From an uncultured Porticoccus sp. (GTDB lineage Bacteria; Pseudomonadota; Gammaproteobacteria; Pseudomonadales; Porticoccaceae), in the NCBI RefSeq assembly GCF_913061305.1, contig NZ_CAJXST010000002.1, forward strand, positions 1 to 64,000: a stretch of DNA of 64,000 nucleotides, read 5' to 3'. Shown piece after piece: positions 54,070 to 61,795 of this stretch (within the stretch, counting starts at the first letter, position 1; the number at the start of each line of letters is the position of its first letter). The position numbers were made by a program, and so were the translations under genes. The notes below the pieces were generated by a model, which was given only the letters and a program-made list of their open reading frames with translations, was not told the DNA's origin and searched no databases.

Positions 54070-54855
54070 TCAGTCGCAGCAGCCGGTAAGCCCCTGGTCC
54101 ATCAGTTCGGCAGGGGAGTCAGTATCAATCGTGCCCACAACGGTTGCCGGAACGCCTGCAACCACAGAGTGGGCGGGAACATCGTTCAATACCACGCTGG
54201 CGGCGGTTATTTTGGAGCCGGCACCAATTTCGATGTTGCCGAGAATTTTTGCGCCCGGACCAATCATCACGCCGCGTCGCACTTTGGGATGACGGTTACC
54301 GGACTCCTTGCCGGTGCCGCCGAGGGTCACTGATTGCAGGATGGACACGCAGTCTTCGACGATGGCCGTTTCGCCGATGACGATACCGGTGGCATGGTCA
54401 AACATGATGCCGCGACCGATGCTGGCGGCGGGGTGAATGTCCACGCCAAAGGTCACCGATATCCGGTTTTGCAGGATCAGCGCCAGGGATTTTCTGTCCC
54501 GCTGCCAGAGCCAATGCGCGGCACGCCACGCCTGCAGGGCGTGAAACCCCTTGTAGTAGAGAAACGTGGAGAAGAGATTCTGGCAGGCCGAATCACGCTG
54601 ATAGATGGCGAGAATATCGCAATTGATGCAGTCCTCAATATCCGGATCTGCTGCAAAAGCCTCCTCGAATACCTCGTGCAGGGTGAGCGCTGACATGGCG
54701 CTACAACCCAGTTTTTCCGCCAGCAGGAAACCCAGAGCTGCCAGCATTGAGTCGTGTTTCAGAAGGGTGACTTGCAGAAAACTGGCCAGTACCGGTTCTT
54801 CTCCGGCAACCACCGTGGCTTCCTGCTGAATTTTTTGCCAAAGGCTTGTACTCAT
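54070..54855 (-). CDS. cysE: Serine O-acetyltransferase CysE
   Basis: A 261-residue hexapeptide-repeat acetyltransferase making O-acetylserine for cysteine synthesis. The N-terminal helical domain (about 1-140) is followed by left-handed beta-helix repeats (DIHPAASIGRGIMFDHATGIVIGETAIVEDCVSILQSVTLGGTG, RRGVMIGPGAKILGNIEIG). The catalytic His in MFDHATG and HPKVR are present. The C-terminal tail is short and ends CCD. It sits 50 bp from comF on the same strand. Confidence 0.95.
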   Translation of the reverse strand: MSTSLWQKIQQEATVVAGEEPVLASFLQVTLLKHDSMLAALGFLLAEKLGCSAMSALTLHEVFEEAFAADPDIEDCINCDILAIYQRDSACQNLFSTFLYYKGFHALQAWRAAHWLWQRDRKSLALILQNRISVTFGVDIHPAASIGRGIMFDHATGIVIGETAIVEDCVSILQSVTLGGTGKESGNRHPKVRRGVMIGPGAKILGNIEIGAGSKITAASVVLNDVPAHSVVAGVPATVVGTIDTDSPAELMDQGLTGCCD

Positions 54856-54905
54856 AAGCGGAAATCTTGATGTTTAACAGTGGGGCCATTATCAAGGTCG
54901 GCCGA

Positions 54906-55661
54906 TTAATTTTCCAGCGGCGTTCGCGCCAGACACCAAACATCGACCCTGGCGGCCCCCGCGTCCATCAGCAAATCACTCAGTTCCCCGACGGTGGTGC
55001 CGGTGGTCATCACATCATCCACCAGGGCAATGTGCTTTCCGTTCACCGGTGCATTGAGCTGAAAGGCACCCCTGATGTTGGTCAGTCGCTCTTTGCGGGA
55101 TTGCCCCTGCTGGTGTGGCGTGTGTCGGTGGCGACTCAGTAGCCGTTGATTAACCGGAATGGCAAGTCGCCTGCTCAAATAGTGGGACAGCCAGCCCGCC
55201 TGGTTGAAGCCCCGTGTAAATTGCCGTCGCCAGTGCAACGGTACCGGTACAAGCAAGTCCGGCAACGAGGCCCCAGCGTTGTTTTGAGGCGCCTCAATCG
55301 CGGCCACCAGAAACTCGGCCAGCAAGGTGCCGCAGTTGAAGTGGCCCCGGTGTTTGAAACTGTTAACCAGCCGATCCACCGGATACGCATAACGTAAAGG
55401 GGCAATGCAGTGATTAAAAGCGGGTGGCTTGACCAGACATCGGCCGCAAACGGCCTGAGTGGTCAGGGGCAGGGCGCAGCGGGAGCAGGCTGGCCGATTA
55501 AACGGCAGTGACGCCTGACAATCGGTACACAGATCCCGACTCCGCCCGGAGGCGATGCCGCACAGCAGACATTGTCCCGGCAGCAGTCCATAGCTGGTCC
55601 GATGCAGCAGCCGGGCCCATCGAATACGGTCAAATGCAACTTTTACTGATGGAAACATCAC
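54906..55661 (-). CDS. comF: ComF family protein (phosphoribosyltransferase-like)
   Basis: A 251-residue ComF with an N-terminal zinc-finger-like region (CLLCG, CTDCQ, CSRC, CGRC) and a C-terminal PRTase fold (LLVPVPLHWRRQFTRGFNQA; ALVDDVMTTGTTVGELSDLL). ComF is needed for natural transformation in several bacteria, although in Pseudomonadota its role is less clear. The start is a GTG at 55661 or ATG at 55658. Both lie directly beside a BirA-type operator, so its own promoter must overlap the biotin control region. Confidence 0.92.
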   Translation of the reverse strand: MMFPSVKVAFDRIRWARLLHRTSYGLLPGQCLLCGIASGRSRDLCTDCQASLPFNRPACSRCALPLTTQAVCGRCLVKPPAFNHCIAPLRYAYPVDRLVNSFKHRGHFNCGTLLAEFLVAAIEAPQNNAGASLPDLLVPVPLHWRRQFTRGFNQAGWLSHYLSRRLAIPVNQRLLSRHRHTPHQQGQSRKERLTNIRGAFQLNAPVNGKHIALVDDVMTTGTTVGELSDLLMDAGAARVDVWCLARTPLEN

Positions 55662-55714
55662 TTGTTAACCTAAAATCCATTTATGGTTGACAGTGGCCTT
55701 GGCTCACCTATCAT
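55662..55714 (+). promoter_or_regulatory. BirA-type biotin operator overlapping the bioB promoter
   Basis: TTGTTAACC (55662-55670), 14 bp, GGTTGACAG (55685-55693) fits the BirA operator pattern (TTGTAAACC-N14/15-GGTTTACAA). A consensus -35 TTGACA (55687-55692) lies inside its right half. It is followed by a 16-bp spacer and TATCAT (55709-55714, 5/6). Biotinoyl-AMP-bound BirA would thus block bioB transcription. The bioB ATG is 36 bp further on. Confidence 0.78.
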
Positions 55715-55749
55715 AGCGAGCTGTCACTGCACTATATGAGAGATTGCCG

Positions 55750-56808
55750 ATGCCCGCCAGCCACACCACTGATATCCGCCACGACTGGAACCGCGAGGAG
55801 GTTTTGGCGCTGTTCAATCAGCCCTTTAATGACCTGATGTTTCAGGCGCAGGTGGTGCACCGGCAGCATTTCAATCCCAACGAAGTGCAACTCAGCACAT
55901 TGCTCTCGATCAAAACGGGTGCCTGCCCGGAGGACTGTAAATATTGTCCGCAAAGTGCCCGCTACGATACGGGCCTCGAGAAGGAGAAGCTGCTGGCTGT
56001 AGAGCAGGTGATCGAGGAGGCAAAAGCCGCCCGAGCGAGCGGTGCCACCCGTTTCTGCATGGGGGCTGCCTGGCGGTCGCCAAAGGACAAGGATATGCCC
56101 GTGGTGGCCGAGATGGTTCGCCAGGTCAAGGCGCTCGGCCTGGAAACCTGCATGACCCTGGGTATGCTGGAGGCAGAGCAGGCCCGGTTACTGGCCGATG
56201 CAGGCCTGGATTACTACAACCACAATCTCGACACATCCCCGGAGTATTACGGCGAAATCATCACCACGCGCACCTATGAGGATCGTCTGAACACCCTGGA
56301 TAATGTGCGCCAGGCGGGCATGAAAGTCTGTGCGGGCGGCATCGTCGGTATGGGTGAGGGGGAAAAAGACCGGGCGGGACTGTTGATGCAGTTGGCCAAT
56401 CTTCCCCACCATCCGGAGTCGGTGCCGATCAATATGCTGGTGAAAGTGGCGGGCACTCCCCTGGACAGCCAGGAGGACCTGGACCCCTTCGATTTTCTTC
56501 GCACGATAGCGGTAGCCCGTATCCTGATGCCGAAATCCCACGTGCGGCTGTCCGCCGGCCGCGAGGAAATGAATGACCAGATGCAGGCGCTGGCCTTTAT
56601 GGCGGGCGCCAATTCCATTTTCTACTGCGAAAAATTGCTCACCACCCCCAACCCCAAGGCCAACAGTGACATGCAGCTGCTCAGCCGTCTCGGTATCCAG
56701 CCTGAAACACACCGGGTTGAGCGGGACAGCCTCGAGGAAGAGCGGGCTTTGCAGCGGGCAATAGCCGAGGTGGAGACAGACCACCTGTTCTATAACGCCG
56801 TGAATTAA
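55750..56808 (+). CDS. bioB: Biotin synthase BioB
   Basis: A 352-residue radical-SAM enzyme that inserts sulfur into dethiobiotin. The [4Fe-4S] motif is C59-EDC63-KYC66 ([16 protein letters not shown]), followed by [33 protein letters not shown] and the C-terminal [12 protein letters not shown]. The ATG at 55750 is chosen over an in-frame TTG two codons earlier. It is first of the biotin run bioB-bioF-bioD and divergent from comF, with a BirA operator between. Confidence 0.97.
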   Translation: MPASHTTDIRHDWNREEVLALFNQPFNDLMFQAQVVHRQHFNPNEVQLSTLLSIKTGACPEDCKYCPQSARYDTGLEKEKLLAVEQVIEEAKAARASGATRFCMGAAWRSPKDKDMPVVAEMVRQVKALGLETCMTLGMLEAEQARLLADAGLDYYNHNLDTSPEYYGEIITTRTYEDRLNTLDNVRQAGMKVCAGGIVGMGEGEKDRAGLLMQLANLPHHPESVPINMLVKVAGTPLDSQEDLDPFDFLRTIAVARILMPKSHVRLSAGREEMNDQMQALAFMAGANSIFYCEKLLTTPNPKANSDMQLLSRLGIQPETHRVERDSLEEERALQRAIAEVETDHLFYNAVN

Positions 56809-56890
56809 CCGACGCTCTCTACATCCGCAGTATTTTTATCACAGATCATCGCCGGGGCAGTGGATTCGCTTACCCGGAGGGAAGGGTCAG

Positions 56891-58078
56891 ATGACATCAT
56901 CCATGGACCAGGTGTTACAGGCGCGACTGGATCAGCGCCAGATTGACAACCTGTATCGCCGTCGACACCTGTTGCAGTCGGCTCAAAACAGTATTGTGCA
57001 GGTGGACGGCAAAACCTGCGTGGCCTTTTGCAGCAATGATTATCTGGGGCTGGCCAGTCACCCGGCTGTGATCGACAGTATGCGCCGTGGTGTCGAAACC
57101 TACGGGGTCGGCAGTGGTGCCTCGCACCTGGTCTATGGCCATTCCCAGGAGCATCATGCCCTGGAGGAAGAACTGGCTGCGTTTACCGGTCGGCCCCGGG
57201 CGCTGTTGTTTTCCACCGGTTACATGGCCAATCTGGGTGCTATCCGGGCTTTGGTAGACAAGGGCGATCACGTCTACCAGGATCGCCTTAACCACGCGTC
57301 CCTGCTGGATGGCGGATTGGCCAGCAATGCCCCCTGTCAGCGCTATCAACATGCCGATGTCGGCGACCTCACCCGGCGACTTGGCAAGGCAGAACAGGGC
57401 CGAAAACTGGTGGTTACCGATGGTGTGTTCAGCATGGATGGGGATCTGGCGCCGCTGCCAGCGTTGGCCCGGGCCTGTGCCGAACAGGGTGGCTGGCTGA
57501 TGGTGGATGATGCTCACGGTTTTGGTGTGCTGGGAAAAAACGGCGGTGGTCTGGCAGAGCACTACGGGCTCGGTGTCACCGATGTGCCGGTGCTGATGGG
57601 AACCCTGGGCAAGGCGTTTGGCACATTCGGTGCTTTTGTGGCCGGTTCCGATGCCCTGATTGAAACCCTGATCCAGTATGCCCGCACCTACATTTACACC
57701 ACTGCATTGCCCCCCTCCGTGGCAGCGGCCACTCGCATCAGTCTGAAGATACTGCGCCGGGAAACCTGGCGCCGGGAAAGACTGGTCAGCCTGATTGAAC
57801 GGTTCAGGGCGGGAATCGGCGAACTCGGACTGGAACTGTTGGATTCGCCGACGCCGATCCAGCCGGTCATGTTGCATGATGACGCACTCTGTTACCAGGT
57901 GGGCGAGGGCCTGCGTGCCAGGGGGTTCCTGGTGGGTGCGATCCGCTCTCCCACTGTCCCCGTGGGCAGTGCAAGATTGCGCATAACCCTCTGTGCCGAA
58001 CACACCGATGATCAGGTGGACGCGCTGGTTGAGGCGATCGGTAAGACATTGGCGGAAGTCGGGAAAAATTCGCAGTGA
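56891..58078 (+). CDS. bioF: 8-amino-7-oxononanoate synthase BioF
   Basis: A 395-residue PLP enzyme that condenses pimeloyl-ACP/CoA with L-alanine. Visible motifs: [68 protein letters not shown] and the PLP Lys in [14 protein letters not shown]. It follows bioB by 82 bp. bioH and bioC, which commonly follow bioF in related bacteria, are absent here. The next gene is bioD. Confidence 0.95.
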   Translation: MTSSMDQVLQARLDQRQIDNLYRRRHLLQSAQNSIVQVDGKTCVAFCSNDYLGLASHPAVIDSMRRGVETYGVGSGASHLVYGHSQEHHALEEELAAFTGRPRALLFSTGYMANLGAIRALVDKGDHVYQDRLNHASLLDGGLASNAPCQRYQHADVGDLTRRLGKAEQGRKLVVTDGVFSMDGDLAPLPALARACAEQGGWLMVDDAHGFGVLGKNGGGLAEHYGLGVTDVPVLMGTLGKAFGTFGAFVAGSDALIETLIQYARTYIYTTALPPSVAAATRISLKILRRETWRRERLVSLIERFRAGIGELGLELLDSPTPIQPVMLHDDALCYQVGEGLRARGFLVGAIRSPTVPVGSARLRITLCAEHTDDQVDALVEAIGKTLAEVGKNSQ

Positions 58079-58125
58079 ATAGCCCGTATTTCCTCACAGC
58101 CTGTAAAAAATTCTGTGATGGGCAA

Positions 58126-58167
58126 GGGTCAATGGCCTAGGGTCAATGGCCTAGGGTCAATGGCCTG
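58126..58167 (+). repeat. Three tandem copies of a 14-bp unit between bioF and bioD
   Basis: The unit GGGTCAATGGCCTA is repeated three times without gaps (58126-58139, 58140-58153, 58154-58167). The last copy ends in G instead of A. It lies in the 123-bp gap after bioF. Each copy contains an AGGGTCAATGGCCT-like near-palindromic core. Copy number could vary by slippage. Confidence 0.95.
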
Positions 58168-58201
58168 CAATCCGGGAGATCATTTAGGGTGGTAACGTGC
58201 A

Positions 58202-58900
58202 ATGGCTAAACGTTTTTTTGTGACAGGCACCAACACCGGTGTCGGCAAAACCCTGATCAGTACCGCGTTGCTGGCCTCGGCCCGCGACGGCGGACTTTCT
58301 ACCGTCGGGTTGAAACCGGTGGCTGCCGGGTGCGAGGTCACGGGTGAGGGGCTCCGCAATGCCGACGCCCTGTCGCTACTGGCCCAGTCGAGTCTGCCGT
58401 TGTCCTATGAAGAGGTAAACCCGGTGGCACTGGCGCCTGCGATTGCACCGCACATTGCCGCTGCAGAAGCCGGTCGTCGGCTGAGTGCCGAGCGGCTGGC
58501 GGGGTTCTGCCGGGGTATTATGCTGCAACCGGTGGACCTTTTGCTGATCGAGGGGGCAGGTGGTTGGCGAGTGCCCCTGAACGAGCGGGAAACGTTCGCT
58601 GACCTGGCCAAAATTCTGCAGTTGCCGGTGATTCTGGTGGTGGCGATGGAGCTGGGCTGTATCAATCACGCGTTGCTTTCGGCAGAGGCGATCCAGCGGG
58701 ACGGGCTAAAGATGGCAGGTTGGGTCGCCAACCAGGTTTGTCCTGAGCAAATGGACCGCCACCATGAGACCCTGGCAAGCTTGCAAGCCCGATTGCCATG
58801 CCCCATGATCGGTGCAGTGCCATGGTTGCCGAACCCGAACCCGACCCCGGAACAGGCAAAGCCATTCCTGAAGCCGGGTTTTTTGACGGCAAAAAATTAA
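58202..58900 (+). CDS. bioD: ATP-dependent dethiobiotin synthetase BioD
   Basis: A 232-residue P-loop enzyme closing the ureido ring of dethiobiotin. The P-loop is FFVTGTNTGVGKTLIS (about 5-20), followed by GLKPVAAGC and LLIEGAGGWRVPL. Catalytic Lys (K in GVGKT and LKPV) and metal residues are kept. It is the last biotin gene of the run. The DUF3094 gene follows 21 bp later. Confidence 0.95.
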   Translation: MAKRFFVTGTNTGVGKTLISTALLASARDGGLSTVGLKPVAAGCEVTGEGLRNADALSLLAQSSLPLSYEEVNPVALAPAIAPHIAAAEAGRRLSAERLAGFCRGIMLQPVDLLLIEGAGGWRVPLNERETFADLAKILQLPVILVVAMELGCINHALLSAEAIQRDGLKMAGWVANQVCPEQMDRHHETLASLQARLPCPMIGAVPWLPNPNPTPEQAKPFLKPGFLTAKN

Positions 58901-58921
58901 TTAACCAGTGGTGAATGATTT

Positions 58922-59110
58922 ATGGGTATGAGAAGCGAAGAAGAGTATTCAGAGGAAGATCTGGAGCGAATCCGCCAGGTGGTCAACTCGGGCATTCATT
59001 CGGTGGAGCGAAAACCGTTTCGCTTCAGTCTGTTGTTCCTTTGGTGGATTGTGGTGGCGGCCATGGGTGGCGTCGCCTGGTTTTTTGCCAGAATGATCGG
59101 TGCGGTTTAA
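58922..59110 (+). CDS. Small membrane protein, DUF3094 family
   Basis: 62 residues: an acidic N-terminal helix (SEEEYSEEDLERIRQVVNSGIHSVERKPFR) followed by one transmembrane helix (LLFLWWIVVAAMGGVAWFFA). The HSVERKPFRF segment and layout match DUF3094 proteins of Pseudomonas relatives, from memory. The function is unknown. It follows bioD by 21 bp and its stop overlaps that of the convergent EVE-domain gene. Confidence 0.8.
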   Translation: MGMRSEEEYSEEDLERIRQVVNSGIHSVERKPFRFSLLFLWWIVVAAMGGVAWFFARMIGAV

Positions 59111-59565
59111 CCGGCCAGATACAAAATCGTCTGCCATTCCTCGGCCGTGACGGGGACGATGGATAATCGCCCCTGCCTGAACAGCACCATGTCCTGCAGC
59201 GTCGTCTGTTGTTTCAATTCCGACAGCGGTATCAACCGCGCAAATTTCCTGACCAGTTTTACGTCTACACAGAACCAGCGCGGGTTGTCGGCCGTGCTGG
59301 CAGGGTCATAGCCGTCGCCCGCTGCATCAAACTGGCCGGGGTCAGGATAACCTGCGCTGATGATGTCCATGATCCCTGCTATTCCCACTGCCTTGCAGCT
59401 CGAATGATAGAACAGTGCCCGGTCTCCCGGTTTGACCCGGTCGCGCAGATGATTGCGCGCCTGATAGTTGCGAATGCCATCCCACCGGCACCGCTGGTCC
59501 GGTTCGGCAGCCAGATGATCGATGCTGAAAACGTCGGGTTCGGATTTGAACAGCCAGCAGGCCAT
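59107..59565 (-). CDS. EVE-domain protein
   Basis: A 152-residue single EVE domain (PUA-like fold). It contains MACWLFKSEPDVFSIDHL, WDGIRNYQARNHLRD, GDRALFYHSSCKAVGIAGI and PLSELK. Such proteins are thought to bind modified bases in RNA or DNA. The target here is unknown. AGAGATGCCATC precedes the ATG. Its stop overlaps the DUF3094 stop. Confidence 0.92.
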   Translation of the reverse strand: MACWLFKSEPDVFSIDHLAAEPDQRCRWDGIRNYQARNHLRDRVKPGDRALFYHSSCKAVGIAGIMDIISAGYPDPGQFDAAGDGYDPASTADNPRWFCVDVKLVRKFARLIPLSELKQQTTLQDMVLFRQGRLSIVPVTAEEWQTILYLAG

Positions 59566-59674
59566 GATGGCATCTCTGGATAATCAGTCGAGGAATATCA
59601 ATCAACGTGTCCGGGGATGCCGGGCCGCCTCAACAGCAGCCCGGTTTGTTTGTCCCGGAAAGTAAAAAGACCTG

Positions 59675-60688
59675 TCAGGCGTCTTTGACCCGGACCATCA
59701 GTTTGCCGGTATTTTCACCGGTATACAGTTTCTTGACGGCCTGCAGGGCGGTTTCCAGACCCTCTGACACATCCAGGCGAGCCTTCAGTCTGCCTTCCTT
59801 CATCCAGCCAATCAGTGCCTCGGTCGCTTCCGGGTAGCGATCCATGTAGTCCAGGATGATGAAGCCCTGAATCTTCAGGCGATGCATCAGAATCAGGTCA
59901 TAATTGTAGGGGCCAGGTACCGGTTCAGTGGCATTGTACTGGGAGATCAGTCCGCAGGTGGGGATACGGCCATGCAGGTTCATCTGCTTGAGACATTCGT
60001 CGAGAATCTTGCCACCGACGTTGTCAAAATAGACGTCGATGCCGTTTGGACAGGCCCTGGCGAGCGCCTCAGCGACATTTTCGGTTTTGTAGTTGATGGC
60101 CGCATCAAAGCCGAGCTCCCCGGTAATCCACTGACATTTCTCATCTGATCCGGTCAGTCCAACCACATGACAGCCCTTGATCTTGGCGATCTGGCCAACG
60201 AGGCATCCCACCGCTCCTGCCGCCGTGGAGACGACCACGGTTTCACCGGGTTGTGGGTCACCGATCTCCAGCAGGCAGAAATAGGCGGTGGGGCCAACCA
60301 GGGCCAGTGTGCCAAAAGCATCAATGACCGGCACATCGCCAACTTCACCCAGCAGGCCAACGGTGGCTGGTGAGCCGATCTGGTAATCTGCCCAACTGCC
60401 GATACCGCTGACAATATCACCGGCCTTGAACTCGGGGGTGTTACTTTTGATGACGGTGCCGCAGACGACGCCCCGCATCGGGGCGTTGATCGCCACCGGT
60501 TCCATATACTGCTCCATGTCGCTCATCCAGATCCGATTGGTGGGATCCAGTGACAGGTAGTTGAGACGAAACAGGCACTCGCCCTCACCGGGCTCCGGAA
60601 TGGCTTCCTGTTCCAGGCTCAATACATCATCGGTAATCTCTCCGACAGGGCGCTTGCGCAAACGCCATACTCGATTGCTGTCTGACAT
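59675..60688 (-). CDS. NADP-dependent oxidoreductase of the MDR family (CurA/leukotriene B4 12-hydroxydehydrogenase type)
   Basis: A 337-residue zinc-independent medium-chain reductase: LRKRPVGEITDDVLSLEQE start, MSDMEQYMEPV, VVVSTAAGAVGCLVGQIAKIKGCHVVGLTGSDEK Rossmann motif, YFDNVGGKILDECL and IQGFIILDY. It reduces alpha,beta-unsaturated ketones or aldehydes with NADPH. The ATG at 60688 is preceded by AAGGAG. An ATG at 60712 has none. The DUF3237 gene is transcribed in the same direction 100 bp upstream. Confidence 0.92.
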   Translation of the reverse strand: MSDSNRVWRLRKRPVGEITDDVLSLEQEAIPEPGEGECLFRLNYLSLDPTNRIWMSDMEQYMEPVAINAPMRGVVCGTVIKSNTPEFKAGDIVSGIGSWADYQIGSPATVGLLGEVGDVPVIDAFGTLALVGPTAYFCLLEIGDPQPGETVVVSTAAGAVGCLVGQIAKIKGCHVVGLTGSDEKCQWITGELGFDAAINYKTENVAEALARACPNGIDVYFDNVGGKILDECLKQMNLHGRIPTCGLISQYNATEPVPGPYNYDLILMHRLKIQGFIILDYMDRYPEATEALIGWMKEGRLKARLDVSEGLETALQAVKKLYTGENTGKLMVRVKDA

Positions 60689-60788
60689 GGTTTTGTTCTC
60701 CTTATTTGTCATCGTGAAGTGGGGCGGCTCTGCGTTTCTTGCTGCGAATTTTTAGGCCCGGCCTGCTGGTTACAAGCAGAACCCAAGG

Positions 60789-61280
60789 TTAGCTGATCAG
60801 AAAAACATCGTACTTGACGTACCCTTCGGGTCCAAACTGGATTTCCGTCATCTTGTTGATGCACTGAATATCGTTGAGCCAGGCGTATTTCTCCGCCGAG
60901 GTCTGAAAGGTGGGCGCGGCAATAAAGTAGGGAATATCCTTATCGGTCAGCAACTCGCCATTGCCGAGCCGCTCTGCGCTCTCGGCAGAGTTTTTGATAA
61001 TACCGTTGTAGCTCATATAGATATGGGCGCCATCATCTGTCTCGATCAGTCCCCTCACATCCAGCCGGAAAGTACCACCTGGCATAATGCGCAGCCAGTC
61101 GGCACCGGGCGCAATGAACTGGCCATTAATGTCAGGGCCCCTGGCCCAGCCGCCGGGGCGTACATTGACAATCATCAGCCCCGAATCAATCGACACGGGC
61201 GGATCCAGTGGTGCCAGATAGGTCATGATGTATTGGGTGGTCAGGTGGGTACTGGGTTGCGGATTGTCGTGCCGGGCCAT
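60789..61280 (-). CDS. DUF3237 family protein
   Basis: A 163-residue beta-rich protein with GGWARGPDINGQFIAPGADWLRIMPGGTFRLDVRGLIETDDGAHIYMSYNGI and a C-terminal NDIQCINKM, the UPF0311/DUF3237 pattern. Family members are beta-barrels often found next to oxidoreductases and catabolic genes. No activity is established here. AGAGAG lies before the ATG. It is likely co-transcribed with the MDR reductase. Confidence 0.88.
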   Translation of the reverse strand: MARHDNPQPSTHLTTQYIMTYLAPLDPPVSIDSGLMIVNVRPGGWARGPDINGQFIAPGADWLRIMPGGTFRLDVRGLIETDDGAHIYMSYNGIIKNSAESAERLGNGELLTDKDIPYFIAAPTFQTSAEKYAWLNDIQCINKMTEIQFGPEGYVKYDVFLIS

Positions 61281-61370
61281 CAGTGAACTCTCTCTGACAA
61301 TGCAGTTTATTGGTATCGGTCACCGCCGTGCCGCTGGTTCAGGCCACTTTTTCTGTCGATAGGCGGCCGA

Positions 61371-61475
61371 GGTTAGCGCACGGCTAACCATTCAATGCTT
61401 TCGCGGGACGGAGCCTGAGCATTCAGCATCCTAGCGGTTTTTGAATGCTCAGTACAGTAAGCCAGCCGTGCTGGT
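61371..61475. repeat. Cluster of three perfect inverted repeats
   Basis: Three hairpins lie within 105 bp: GGTTAGC-N5-GCTAACC (61371-61389), CTGAGCATTCA-N16-TGAATGCTCAG (61415-61452), and CCAGC-CGT-GCTGG (61462-61474). There is no U-tract after any of them. The cluster lies between the DUF3237 gene and the small gene at 61528, both on the minus strand, and could end or protect the upstream transcript. Confidence 0.6.
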
Positions 61476-61527
61476 TAAGCAGTGCTCTGGACCGGCGACA
61501 GAGGCGTACCTAGAGAAAGAGGCGGGC

Positions 61528-61716
61528 CTAGAAAAAATCGAGATCACTGTTCAAGACAATTTGCTCCAGACAAATAGTCTGGTCGTCAGTCTCCCGGTGA
61601 TCTGTCTGCCATTGGCGGGGGAGAGGTTTGTAATGAATCACATCCGGTGACGCGGTGTGCTTGGGAATCGCCGGTTTTGGCAACATTCTGATAGGTTCTC
61701 TGTAGTTCAGGTTCAT
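61528..61716 (-). CDS. Small hypothetical protein with a strong ribosome site
   Basis: 62 residues (MNLNYREPIRMLPKPAIPKH... ending LDFF). It has no recognised domain, signal or membrane helix and is rich in Pro, basic and acidic residues. The case for a real gene is the near-ideal AAGGAGG with five-base spacing to the ATG at 61716, and its position 79 bp downstream of the M48 protease gene on the same strand. The C-terminal 30 residues are acidic. Function unknown. Confidence 0.5.
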   Translation of the reverse strand: MNLNYREPIRMLPKPAIPKHTASPDVIHYKPLPRQWQTDHRETDDQTICLEQIVLNSDLDFF

Positions 61717-61795
61717 GGCTACCTCCTTGATGACCAGTCCAGTGTGACGGCTCAGCATGAAAGTGTGATGGCAGTACCATGACAACGAGCCAGTT

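Noticed and set aside
61441-61650. A 69-codon plus-strand frame opposite the small minus-strand gene
   Set aside because: It starts inside the hairpin cluster, lacks a ribosome site, and competes with a frame that has an ideal one.
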